DNA of 64,000 nucleotides, from contig NW_019775584.1 of NCBI RefSeq assembly GCF_001039355.2, positions 186,001 through 250,000 of the forward strand, in the 5' to 3' direction. Position 1 is the stretch's first letter. Every line of letters starts with the position of its first letter. Below the pieces are notes generated by a model that saw only the letters and a program-made list of their open reading frames with translations, made no database searches and was not told where the DNA came from. Source of the stretch: Lingula anatina (lineage: Eukaryota; Brachiopoda; Lingulata; Lingulida; Lingulidae). Below are positions 1 through 10,696 of the stretch, one piece after another. The position numbers and the translations under genes were made by a program.

Positions 1-219
1 TTAAGCTCGGTTAAAAATAGAGTTAAATTGTTACATTAGTCTGCAAGATTTAAACATTTAACCTTTATGAAAAAAAAAAACTCCACAACTTTTTTTCCAA
101 AATATTTTATTAAAAAAAAATTGAAAAAATAAAATAAATGCACAATACATTTAAAGTACTGAAAATATTATAACTAACTACTACTATTAATAAGTCAAAG
201 AAGTAACCTCTTTACATAC

Positions 220-3200
220 CACTACACTATTAAAAGTAAACACTTCATCAAGACAACAGCCTCTAAATTGCACAGCATTGTAATGTGGAAGACTTTGGCA
301 AAGGGAAACATACTGGTTTTCTACTGGAAACCCTGGATCCGAATACTCTAAAAACAATTGAATTTTTTAGAATAATCATCTACTAATGAGAGAGAGAGAG
401 AGAGAAACCAATGCAACAGTATGCTACAGTGACTCCAAAAAACTGTGTATACAAAGATATTTAAAAGGAATAATGAGGCAATGAAAATATGGTGGATGTA
501 TCCAATGTGGAATCAGTACCACTATTACCAAGTTAACATAAATTTCCAATTCTATCCAACTTTAAATACTGACTTATTTACCTTCTAGTTTTTGAATATC
601 TTCTGCACTTGCTATTAGATTTCCTAAAAAGAAGGCTTATTTTTGTAAACTTCGTTTCTAGTATACAACAAACGTAATTTATAATCAAAATAAAAATTAA
701 AAATTAAGTAATTTGGAATGTCTAGAACACCCCAGTACTTATTGCAGTATTTTTGAGTCCAGCTTTTTGGTGAACATACTATTCTGAGTTGAAACTTATT
801 AGTATGTAAAAATATATTTGGTTTCAATTAAATTCTTTAATCAGGCATTTGGCAAGAGGAGTCACCTGTTTCAATCTCATGCATGGCTTGAACATACAGC
901 AGGTGAAGAGCTGCTGGGTCCTTCATTAATACTGACTGTTCTATTTTCATATCAAAACACCATTTCTGGACCGAGATGGGCTCTAACAAATAGATCAGTA
1001 TGCTTTCTTAAAATTTACAATTGAAATGTTTAAAACCAGATGTACTATGAACATCTGATTCAGAATCCCCTTTTCATAACGGAAAAATCTAATAAAAAGA
1101 AATAAACTGATTGGTTCCAGTGAGAGAATGGTCTAAAGAATTTGTTAATATATTTAAAAAAAAAAAACCTTTACAAAAATTTTGTTTATGATTGTTAAAA
1201 ATATATGACCAACAGCTAATCAATTTTAGCAAACAATAATTACCTGTTATCTGCCCTTTTATGGATTCTATATTTTTGTACCTTTTCTTTGGTCTAGATT
1301 TTCCTTCAAAGATGAAGAAATACTGTTTGCTTTTTTCCTCAAGACCTTAAAAAGGATAAAAAGTTATTTTTGTTACTGTAGTTTTTTTATATAAACATTA
1401 TTTAAATGTTTAACTTCAAGTAATTTTAAGTGATGTATTTTGAAACATATTTCAAAATCTCATTGTAATTTATCAAAAACTATAATGCATACATTTAAAT
1501 GGCCAAACATCTATTAAATATTGCATATCTTATCATACTGTGAAAAATTCAAGACAACTGTAGATTCATACCATGAGATAGAAAATGAAAAACAACTTAA
1601 AAAAGAAAACATGTTATAAGATCTTTCACATACCTAATTCTTTGCAAACTTTTGTATGAATTTCTTCTACCTGGATTGTTTCAGACTCTGACTTGACTGT
1701 GATCTAGGAGAAACCAGACACAGACACATTTCTAAAAACTTATATTGGGTTTCATATTTACAAATAAACAGACAGGCAGACAGATAGACACTATAAAAGT
1801 AATAATGAGCATTATAAGGAATACAACTTCTGCTCTCCCTCTTATTACATCTATATACCATAGGGAAGTACGGGAAGTACCTAAACAACAACAACAACAA
1901 CAATAATAATAATAAATGTAAATATAAATACTGAATGCCAGTAATATACTTGCAGGGATTCTTTGGTTAGATGAATACATGCTTGTAACAATGTTATTGA
2001 AAATTGTGCTATATTAAGACTGGCTCAAAGCAATGACATAACATTAGTGCTTGCATCACGTATATGATAAAAATCAATACAAACAGGACCGCTGCTACAC
2101 AGCTAGTAATAATGATTCTCTTATGGCAGATTACACACATTATAAGTCAACTAAAAATATGACCTACCAAAAGTCTGAGATTCTAGAAAAGCATATACAA
2201 AGTTTAACTTCTAATATACTATAGCATATATATATATAAACACAAAAAGGAAACATTATTGGGATGAAATCTTACATGAAGGCAACCTTTTCAGTAAACA
2301 AAGAAAGTCAACAACTAGTCATCTAGCTCATCTTTCATTTTAGGCACTACAACTTAAATCAAACCTGAATAAAAAAAATTGCCATTTATATCTTATTTAT
2401 AAGATGAGGTCAGCACTAAAGAAGAAGTTAAAAAAGACATACATGGAATTTTATCATGCTTCATTTTAAGATTCAGATAAAAAAAAAACCTATATTATAT
2501 ATTTCAAATGCAAGTAAGTAAAAAAATAAATTATCCCATTGATTATACAAACCTTACAAAAAGATATCAATTTTAGTTCATTTATCTTAATCATTTGAGA
2601 TTTAATTTTAATCTATAACATTTCCCACGGGAATATAAATTTCAGACATCTGCTGGAAGTAAAGAATCTTATCTAATAAAATACTGATAATTTAGGTCTC
2701 TGTAATAAAAAAATGGTTTAAACCTCTTTTTTGTTAACTTGAAAATTGTTCATATATCTACCAATATTCATGCATTTACCTAGATTCATGATATACCTTA
2801 GGTTAATTTTCCACATTCTGTAGATCTAACTCAATATTTGTTAGCAGTAATAAATATTTTTTAATCATATAAAATATATAACTACATGCATTATATTAAT
2901 TTGGAAGTACGTAGTAAAGTTTAATTTCATATTGCCAGTTTGTTAAATCAATTACAGTCATGCATACCACAGGCAGATTAGAAGTATTATCTACTGTATG
3001 TTTCTCTCTTATCAAACTGTTGTCATTACTGGTAAAACATTATACCACTGATCAATTCACTAATGATACAGACACTGACTGACATATACAGTACCTGTGC
3101 TTGGTAATGTTTTTATTTTCACTAAAATATCCTGGTATACTGTATATCCCTTAAACATTCACTCAGATGCTTGGCAACTGAGTACCAGTATATGCCAAGA

Positions 3201-3711
3201 ATAAATTTACCAGTATTCACAGTACTCATACTGATGTATCCTGAATTAGGAAGTACCCGTCTAAATGAAATAATGAGTATATACATGTACTATTAGAGTG
3301 AAGTCTATTCCCTCAACAATAAAAGTAATAAACGGCATTCACACCATCCGGATAATAAATAAGAGATACAGGAAATAATAAAAATTCGATACAATATCTT
3401 TGTCGAAACTTAACAAAATCATCCTTGGGAGTATTTTAGTTAAAAAAAGTAAGCTCTTGGAAGTCTTGCACTTGCAAGCAACACTGCCAACAGGTGTCAA
3501 AATATTTCAATCACTCTATCTCAGTTTATCAGTCTATCTCTAACTTAGTGTAAGTAAAGCATTAAGATAAAATATTGCATATTCATTGACTTCCATTCAT
3601 GAACTCATAAAAATAATAATTTGACCAAAATAGGTACATGTTTACCTGAACTGGAGAAGCATTTTTGTCGAGAGTTGCTACCTCTACTTTCGTTAGTCTG
3701 CTAAGCTCCAT
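220..3711 (-). CDS. FERM-like domain protein (SNX17/27/31-type FERM), 5' part, truncated by window edge
   Basis: Exons on the minus strand: 3646-3711, then an unresolved link, 1634-1696, 1244-1345, 866-982, 582-623 and 220-347. From 1634-1696 onward all splice phases agree and the frame stays open. The product starts MELSRLTKVEVATL, a ubiquitin-like F1 strand, and continues through KQYFFIFEGKSR to an F2-like segment with ALHLLYVQAMHEIETG and SLPHYNAVQFRGC. This order resembles the FERM-like module of sorting nexins 17, 27 and 31, which bind NPxY-type cargo tails on endosomes. No PX or PDZ domain precedes it, since the first exon already begins inside F1. Exon 3646-3711 ends in phase 0 but 1634-1696 needs phase 1, so a short 3n+1 exon is missing; 2443-2458 (16 nt) would fit in phase. 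The remainder lies beyond position 1. The family call is from recognition; the exact orthologue is unknown. Confidence 0.7.
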
Positions 3712-3965
3712 TTGTGATTGATGTATGCAGTAACATGTGTGTTGAGACGTGATTGGTTAAATGTTTACCGGAAACACTGCATTATCCCGTTCCATCGTTT
3801 CCATTGCTCGTTCCATTTAACAACTTTCAGAATAAATGAATTATGTTGTTATTTATAATGAAAAGTTCTGAACTGACTAATGCCATCATTGATGAAATTA
3901 TAAATCATTTGCTTTTCTTTATCATTTACTGCCGATTACGGCTGGCGATTTTACTTCCGGTCAGG
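3712..3965. promoter_or_regulatory. shared divergent upstream region of the FERM-like gene and TMCO1
   Basis: Only 254 bp separate the two divergent start codons (3711 on minus, 3966 on plus). The stretch includes an ATTGGT (CCAAT-box inverse) near 3751 and is less AT-rich than its surroundings. No TATA box is evident in a convincing position. A bidirectional promoter is inferred from geometry alone. The TMCO1 frame is open upstream to an ATG at 3843, so a longer N-terminus is possible, but family similarity begins at 3966. Confidence 0.5.
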
Positions 3966-6900
3966 ATGTTGGCAGACACGATTTTGATAGTGATAATTTC
4001 CATTTGCACAGCTCTTATGGGCGAAGGTATGTTTTGTTTGTTTATCGATACCGAATGCACCTATATACACTACATGTGATTGATGGTATGTGTTAATAAG
4101 GTATACTTTTTCTCAACTTTTATCGAGTAACCGTGTGCCTTCGCCTTTTTATACCGTCTAGGCTGTGATTGAACGCAGTGGCATAGGGGTGTGCCTAATT
4201 ACCGTCGACAACCGAGCACAACCGAGCACAACCGAACACTACCGTCCACAAGCACTAATTACCGTCCACAAGCAATAAATACCGCACACAAGCGTCCTCC
4301 CATATGAAATAGTTGTAAAATTAACTAATAGTTAGACATTTAACATAAGATGGTGCTTTATTGGAAAAAAAACGTCATGGACGCAGGTCTGCAGACGTTT
4401 TCAAAACGGAGGACCTCACTTAATTGTCACATTTGTTGCATTGAAAACTACGTTAATAGCATTAGTCGGTGTTACTTTTCTGTCAAACCTCGATCATTTT
4501 CTAACATGTGAAAACTTTGGGACGGGAGTAAAGATCTTGTTGAAATGTTGTTTATTAGCCAAAATATAATCTGAAATTTTGTAAAATGTTCATAAAAGTA
4601 AGTGTCTTGTCCTGACGAAAGATTTAAAGTCTTATTACTTTTGATCATCCCAGGTCCGGTAAGTTGTTGGCAATCAGGGCCGTCCAGTTGCATTCCTCCG
4701 ATAAACTTTTTATAAGTGCAATTAGAATTATGATTACCTTCGAGGCAGGCCCGTCGCATGCCTCCCCTAAACTTATTTCTAGTCGTCTTTGATCATCTAC
4801 GGACAGTTTAAGTCAATCAGGGATACGCCGGTCGCGCGACAATTATAATAATTGCAACCTAAGTGTGCAGAATATTAAAAGCAACTGCAAGTGTATCCAT
4901 CACCCTAACCGTGAGTCGAAAGCAAGGCGGACCGAGTATTCTCCTCTTGGAGACTCTCACATCAAGCGGTTGTGGGACGATCATTTGCGAGCCCCAAGTG
5001 AATTTAGACGACATATGCATCCACGCCAACCACCACTAAATTTTATGTTTAATAAAACGTCTTTGCTTTTTATATATTTTTAAAATATTTTTATATATTG
5101 ATCATGTTGGTTTCTATACAGGAGAAGATAAGATAAACAGCTTATATTTTTTTTCATTGATTTTATTGTAATTTCCTTAAAACTGCAGGTTATTGTTTTA
5201 ACAAAATGAAAATATTTCACCTGATGTTTTACGAAATTAAAAGTTTTCACCCGAAGCTTTCTGACGTTAAACAGATCCATTTACTGATGTTGGTTCGTGC
5301 ATTTGACAGCTTTGTTTCAATTTATCTTTTATTTCATTCTATACTTTTTTTTCATTATGAATACGTCACGACCTTCTTTTTATGTTTTTACGTTTAAGGC
5401 TTGATTTCTATGCCTTATTTATTCACGTAAATACTTTTATTCTTTATTTTCATAAAGGATCAATTTATTTATTATTACAATTTTTTTTGGCTTTATTTTT
5501 TCTCTAACCCGTGTCAGATCGAGCTAAACAGACGATGCCGACAATTGACGTTGCTAATAGTATCAGTTACCTTGCAAACAGCGTGTGCCACCTGTAAAAG
5601 GTGCTGATAATATCAGTTACCATGTAAACAGAGCGTGTGCCACCTGTAAAAGGTGCTGATATTATCAGTTACCATGTAAAGAGAGCGTGTGCCACCTGTT
5701 AAGGAGTGTCACGAAAGGCAATAGGAGATGAGTATTATTATTTATTCGATTGTGACCTATCTAAAAAAATTCAGAATAAGTATTTTACACATTGTGTACA
5801 TTAATACATGTAATATTCATAAATACAAAGAATTATATGATAGAAATTATATAAAACTGCTTAATAAAGCTATGCAAACTAACCGATATAATAAAAGAAA
5901 GAATAAAAGATTTATGCTTGATAAATTAATGTGTACTTAATTCATGTAGGTGCAGGTATATATATACATAATCGTGAAACATTATATACACTGTAACACA
6001 TTGTATGACAAAAACTTTTGTAACGTATACACATCGTTTGCTTTTTGAGTTTATTAAAAATGGAACTGTTGTCCCGTGGCATGTCTTGTTTATCCCACGT
6101 GTCAAAACGATCTAGCCTGTGCTGACGTGCCATAATACTGATAAGATCAGTTGCCATGGGTATAGAGTAGGTGTCCCCTGTCAATTTCTTTTGAAATGTC
6201 TTTGATTATGCATGGACAGGTAAGTTGATTGCCCCTGTGCTGACGCGTGGCACTACTGATGAGATCAGTTGCCATGGGTATAGAGTAGGTGTCCCCTGTC
6301 AATTTCTTTTTTAATACCTTTGATAATGCATGGACAGGTATGTTGACTGCCCACGCTTAACCTAATCTTACTTCATTACGTATGTTTTTGTCTGAAAACC
6401 CTATAAAAGCCACGCTCAATCCAGTACCTGCCTTCATTCATAGCTTTGGCTCTCTATAAAAACCCCAGCGATCCCACGAACCCGTGATTCGAAATCTTTA
6501 CCGCAAAGATGCCTAAGAGATATCCATGTGGCGATTGCAGGAAGAACACTGCCTACACGGTGTCCATATTATGCGAGTCCTGTAATTCCTGGTTTCATAA
6601 AGAATGCCAGGGGTTAACAGAGGCAGATTTCAAGGCTTTGGGGCAAAGTAGGCTAGGGTATTGGTGCAAAAGTTGTAATTCAGCCCCAGGTGGAGATTAT
6701 GACTTTCACCAAGCCCTGCTACGCCTTAAAGGTTTTGCCCCAAATAAACTTGAAGAAGCAGTACGACAAGAAGGCATGTTCATGAAGATTTTTGGGGTAA
6801 GAGTTTTCTTCTTGGAGCTCTTACGCCGTGGTGGCAGGAGATCATTCACCCCCCAAGTGAATATAGACAATATCAGCTTTGGTTCTTCGTATGATGTCGA

Positions 6901-9900
6901 AGTGTCGACGGCTACGGTCAAAGTGCACGGCCGTCAACCCTCCGACACCATACAAGGTAACTTTCGCTGAGCAGAGACAGAATTGAGGATCCATATGTCG
7001 TCTACATTCACCTGGGGCTCGCAAATGGTCGTCCCGCAACCGCCTGATGTGAGAGACTCCTAAGATAAGAATACTCGGCCCGTCTTGCTTTCCAGACATG
7101 GTTGGAATGATGGATAACCAACGGAGGACACTTGTTTTTTATATATTCAGCACTCTTGGCTCCAAACATCATTGGCTCGCGACCGGGGTACCCCTGATTG
7201 AAATCATCTTACCAGTCCGTAGATGATCAAAGGTAAGTATGATCTGTTTGCCGGGGGCACGCGACGGGCGAACCCCTGATTGTTATCACTTTAACTGTCC
7301 TCGAAGCTGGTCCTCGGCTGATCAAAGGTAATTAGCATAAAGTTACCGAAGGCACGCACCCGGCTTATCCCTGATTGTAATCACCTCACCTGTACCTAGA
7401 TGATCAAAGGCAAGTAAAAATATATATACCAGAGGCACACGGTCGACCAACGCCAATCAACTTATCTGTCTCCAGATGATAAAAGGTAATTAGAATTTCA
7501 GTTCTGCTTCAACGTTTACCGGAGGCACGCGACCGACCTACGTCAATCAACTTATCTGTCTTTGAATGATCAAAGGTAATTAGAATTTCAATTTTACTTT
7601 AAAGTCTACCGGAGGCGCGCCTAGTCGACGAATGTTTAAAAGGTCCACTAAAGTGGAATATTAAATTACCGGAAAAGGTATATTCTATCCATAGTAGATA
7701 TAAATAAATTTATGTACGCTTATAACCGTCCTTCAATCATTCTAAAAACGAAGTAGGGTGAAACTATGGATTCGTAATAGTTTTTTTTTTTATCTATTGA
7801 AATAACCACATTTAGATATAGATATAAGATAAGAGTTAATTTAGCCAATTATAAAAATCGGAAATCATTTTCCTTTCGGAGCAATATACAGAGTAAAATA
7901 ATAGATTAATACAATAAATAAATAAACTTAGAATATGCACAAATGTGGCTTATATTTATACACGTACAGAGACCGTTTTTTTCCAATAAAGCACCATCTT
8001 ATGCTAAATTTCAATCTATTAGTTAATTTTACAACTATTTTATATGGGAGGACGCTTGTGGGCGGTATTTATTGCTTGTGGACGGTAATTAGTGCTTGTG
8101 GACGGTAGTGTTCGGTTGTGCTCGGTTGTCGACGGTAATTAGGTACACCGGTGGCATATACTATGATTTAGCATTGAATAGTTATCAGCTTGAAAGTTCT
8201 TGGTTTGTACTTGTCGAGGAAAAAAAATTGTGTTTGTTATTGATCTGCACATTTCAAAGATTTTCAAGCGTCACCTTATGTAAAATCAACCGAAATTCAA
8301 AGTGGCTTTGCCGTTCAGTTAAAATTACCGGTAATTTTTTCACTGGACGCAATGAAAATTAATAATAATAATTATTATAAAATATGTCGATACTATTGAT
8401 ATTGATTACCCATACTTTCTAAAGTTAGTTCACTGTGTTGGTTAGAGACTTTTAAACTACACATTTGATACCCTTTCCATTGTGCTTTGTAGTGGAATAA
8501 AATTGCACTGTTTTAGTGTTTACAGCCTACAGGTACCTCTTTTTTACAGGGCTAACATGGTTATTAGTGTACCGTACAGAATATTACCAAAGATTAAAAG
8601 TAGAGGTGGAAAAAGCAAGTAAGAAATGTAAGTAAAAGAAAAACTCAAGATAATTTGACAACATTGAATTTTATTTTAATGAAAATTCCCAGCAAGTATC
8701 TTTTTGTATTTTTCACAGCATTTCGTTCTTATTTCTCATTTCAGTAAGTATAAAGAAAACATAATTATGAACAGTTTTTGTTCTTATTTTTAATTGCATA
8801 TGTCTCAGTCAGGATAAAGAAACACATAAGATAAGTTGCTGTACATACATAGGCTTTTAAATGTGCTTATGTATTATTTACATACCCCTGTTTCATTTTC
8901 ATTCCAGTGGAAAAGACAAAAGAATATAGCAATGAAGCAGACAGAAGCCAAAAGAAAAAAATAGGTAAGTTATTAGTTTACTAGTAAACAGATTTTTTTT
9001 AATCACTATTCCAAGATATAAGAACATATTTTAATATCAATAATGCAGAAAACAAAGAAAATCTCTTCATTTATTATTTTAGTATGAATGTTGTCTATAA
9101 AACATTTTATTATCTGTTTGTAGCAAAATCAACCTCTATAGTCAATAAAATATGCTTCTGTTATTCACCTTATGAATGATTATGGATACTTGTGAATGAT
9201 TGATTCTTTCTTTACAGAAAGACAAGAAGAAAAATTAAAGAACAACAACAGAGATTTATCCATGGTAATGCTCTTTATGTTTAGATCATATCTGATTGTA
9301 GAAATTGTTATGAGTAATTAATTGTATTTAACTTGCAGACTGAAATTTTAAAGCACTTTTAATGAACAACATGATAGTTGAAAATTAAAAATTCTGAATG
9401 ATAAGCAAAATGTTTAAAAATGGTTTGCATGAAAAATTACAGAAAGAACAGAACCATTGATTTAGTTTTAGTGCATCGAATATCTTTTGTTGCAATCTTT
9501 TAGGTGAAGATGAAATCTATGTTTGCCATTGGTTTTGCTTTCACAGCCTTGCTCAGCATGTTCAATTCAATGTAAGTCCTAGTTTTGTGGAGCAAAGAAA
9601 TTGCTTCTAATTTGCTAACTTGTAAAAATGATGTTAAAAGGATGGCTCCTTACTGTATGACTTACATGTAAGTTTAGAAGTTATCAAGCTATTTGGCTAG
9701 ATACAGTGAATAGTGATGGAGATGATAATTTTGTTGTTCACTTCTGTATTCAATAATGATCATGTATAGATCTCTATCTAAGATTAAGCAGAAAATGCAA
9801 TAATTATTATAAGGTTGCTGTCCTGTATTTCATTGTAATCCCATTCAAGTATTGTTTATAGGTATGATAATAACTTGATGCAAAGTGATTTTTTTTTTCA

Positions 9901-10696
9901 TTCAGATTTGATGGGCGAGTGGTGGCCAAGCTTCCATTTATACCTATAACCTGGCTTCAGGGAATTTCCCACAGGAACTTAGCTGGAGATGACTACTCTG
10001 ACTGCTCTTTCATCTTCCTGTACATTGTGTCAACTATGTCCATTAGACAGGTACAGATGATGTTTTGATAATAATAACCCCATGAACATAGCAAAAACAA
10101 AGTGTGATGGGTTATAATGGCTTTTACTGATTCCATCTTTATTTTAACAGCCTTTAAGTAAGACAGATTATTTGAAACATATCAGATTTTCTGTAAATTA
10201 AAACAAGTCTGAGGGGTTCAATTATTTTAGTAATAGAAAGGTTGGAATACCGTATGACAGTATTTTTAACTGTTATAAGAACCTTTTTTCTCCAAACAGT
10301 GCATAATATTAGTAATAACATTATAGTAAGACCTTTGTTAAACATACATACATTTTTGTAATAAATTTTGATATTTATACATACATTACCTGCATTTATG
10401 CACATTTTCTTTTACTTACACAATAAGTATACAAAACAAGACTTGGGGCTTATTATGGTCATGGAATATTGATAAAGATACCTTTAAAACATTCTTTCAC
10501 TGTACCAATGCATTCGTAAAATATTCCTCTTCAAATGTGTGATACTTCATTATTTATTTAAGCAGATGCATTTGGTACATTAAGACATATTTTGTTATTT
10601 CAGAATATTCAGAAACTGCTGGGATTTGCACCCTCTAGAGCAGCCAACAAGCAGGGAGGTGGAATATTTGGCACTGCCCCACAGTATGGAAAATAG
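3966..10696 (+). CDS. TMCO1: TMCO1, ER calcium-load-activated channel / translocon-associated membrane protein
   Basis: Seven exons: 3966-4026, 8550-8618, 8908-8964, 9218-9264, 9504-9571, 9906-10050 and 10604-10696 (stop TAG). Phases agree throughout and give 179 aa, close to the 188-aa human form. The protein begins MLADTILIVIISICTAL, a first membrane segment, followed by a basic coiled coil with RQEEKLKNNNRDLSM. A second hydrophobic segment is in FAIGFAFTALLSMF, then FDGRVVAKLPF, and a third in DCSFIFLYIVSTMSIRQ. The tail is LLGFAPSRAANKQGGG. Conservation with vertebrate TMCO1 is evident along the whole length. The family resides in the ER membrane, belongs to the Oxa1 superfamily, and is implicated in Ca2+ leak and multipass membrane-protein insertion. 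Intron 1 is inflated by the transposable element at 4186-8150. The gene is tail to tail with GTF3C5. Confidence 0.97.
4186..4374 (+). repeat. left terminal inverted repeat of the intronic element
   Basis: The sequence starts GGGGTGTGCCTAATTACCG and contains short internal repeats, (GAGCACAACC)n and ACCGTCCACAAGC units. It matches the reverse complement of 7973-8150 with few differences. It has one more copy of the 11-bp ACCGAGCACAA unit than the right end. Confidence 0.9.
4625..4850 (-). repeat. subterminal repeat copies, left arm of the element
   Basis: At least two decayed copies, read on the minus strand, carry the motifs CCCTGATTG and GATGATCAAA. They are inverted relative to the array at 7171-7612. 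Confidence 0.65.
4918..5022 (+). pseudogene. SGNH-hydrolase fragment, left arm copy
   Basis: The plus-strand frame reads LGDSHIKRLWDDHLRAP and then EFRRHMHP. It matches the minus-strand copy at about 6990-7095 at both DNA and protein level. The GDS(H) motif typical of the first conserved block of SGNH/GDSL hydrolases is present. The match is only about 105 bp, and the following sequence is AT-rich and non-homologous, so this is a truncated fragment rather than a gene. Its mirror orientation supports the fold-back layout of the element. Confidence 0.65.
5550..5703. repeat. three tandem copies of a ~52-bp unit inside the element
   Basis: Copies start near 5550, 5601 and 5653. Each contains ATCAGTTACC, then GCGTGTGCCACCTGT and AAGGTGCTGAT. 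Differences are few, indicating recent expansion. Confidence 0.85.
6116..6352. repeat. two tandem copies of a 118-bp unit upstream of the PHD exon
   Basis: Copies begin at 6116 and 6234. Shared motifs are CTGTGCTGACG, AGATCAGTTGCCATGGGTAT, GTAGGTGTCCCCTGTCAATT and GCATGGACAGGTA. The ATCAGTTGCCATG motif resembles the ATCAGTTACCATG of the 52-bp units at 5550-5703. Confidence 0.85.
6401..6408 (+). promoter_or_regulatory. TATA box upstream of the PHD-finger exon
   Basis: CTATAAAAG lies 108 bp upstream of the PHD start codon at 6509, directly after the 118-bp tandem repeats. Position and sequence fit a core promoter of the element's own gene. A second CTATAAAAA near 6456 is closer to the ATG but less typical. 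Confidence 0.5.
6509..6796 (+). CDS. PHD-finger exon encoded by the intronic transposable element
   Basis: Starting at ATG 6509 the frame gives MPKRYPCGDCRK and a complete C4HC3 zinc-binding pattern: C7, C10, C22, C25, H30, C33, C53 and C56, with the usual WxH-like WFHKEC core and YWCKSC end. PHD fingers usually read histone H3 tails; in transposons they may guide chromatin targeting. The coding part probably ends at 6796, where TTTGGG is followed by a consensus donor GTAAGAG. The frame stays open to 6970, but that part is antisense to the SGNH fragment and is probably intron. A TATA box at 6401 precedes it. No downstream exon could be identified, so the complete product is unknown. It is a transposon gene rather than a host gene, judging from its place between the inverted arms. 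Confidence 0.75.
6810..7099 (-). pseudogene. SGNH-hydrolase-like gene fragment, right arm copy, frameshifted
   Basis: The minus frame from 7099 reads ILGVSHIRRLRDDHLRAP, then VTLYGVGGLTAVHF, then TKADIVYIHLGG. These correspond to the GDS block, the G block and the GxND block of SGNH hydrolases, a fold of esterases and lipases. The GDS aspartate is replaced by Val here, whereas the left arm copy keeps GDSH. Right at the expected GGND the frame breaks: the GG runs into a stop and NDLLPP continues in the next frame, so one base has shifted. The N- and C-terminal remainder is absent. It overlaps the read-through part of the PHD frame in antisense. Confidence 0.7.
7171..7612 (+). repeat. array of five ~85-bp subterminal repeats, right arm of the element
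   Basis: Five diverged copies begin near 7171, 7257, 7353, 7435 and 7524. Each carries GGCACGCGACCG, then CCCTGATTG or a variant, then GATGATCAAAGGTAA, and ends TTACCGGAG. Inverted copies lie at 4625-4850. Repeated subterminal motifs are typical transposase-binding regions, but that role is inferred. Confidence 0.8.
7973..8150 (-). repeat. right terminal inverted repeat of the intronic element
   Basis: Read on the minus strand it starts CGGTGTACCTAATTACCG and runs through the same ACCGTCCACAAGC units as the left end, down to GGTGCTTTATTGG. The outermost bases differ slightly from the left end (CGGTGTAC versus GGGGTGTGC). Confidence 0.9.

Larger units (their letters stand above)
4186..8150. 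mobile_element. 3,965-bp inverted-repeat (fold-back type) DNA transposon in TMCO1 intron 1
   Basis: The element is bounded by long inverted repeats (4186-4374 and 7973-8150) and flanked by the 8-bp direct repeat GTGGCATA at 4178-4185 and 8151-8158. Mirror symmetry continues inward: subterminal repeat copies lie at 4625-4850 and 7171-7612 in opposite orientation, and SGNH-hydrolase fragments lie at 4918-5022 (plus) and 6810-7099 (minus). The centre holds tandem repeats and a PHD-finger exon. No transposase-like open frame is visible, so the element is probably non-autonomous or decayed. An 8-bp duplication is compatible with hAT, P, KDZ or Mutator-like superfamilies; I cannot decide among them. 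Confidence 0.88.

Noticed and set aside
4472-4759. A 95-codon minus-strand frame in the transposon left arm
   Set aside because: It overlaps the subterminal repeats and shows no domain; it appears to be a chance frame.
6797-6970. C-terminal part of the PHD-finger frame as protein
   Set aside because: It is antisense to the SGNH fragment and follows a consensus splice donor at 6796/6797, so it is probably intron read-through.
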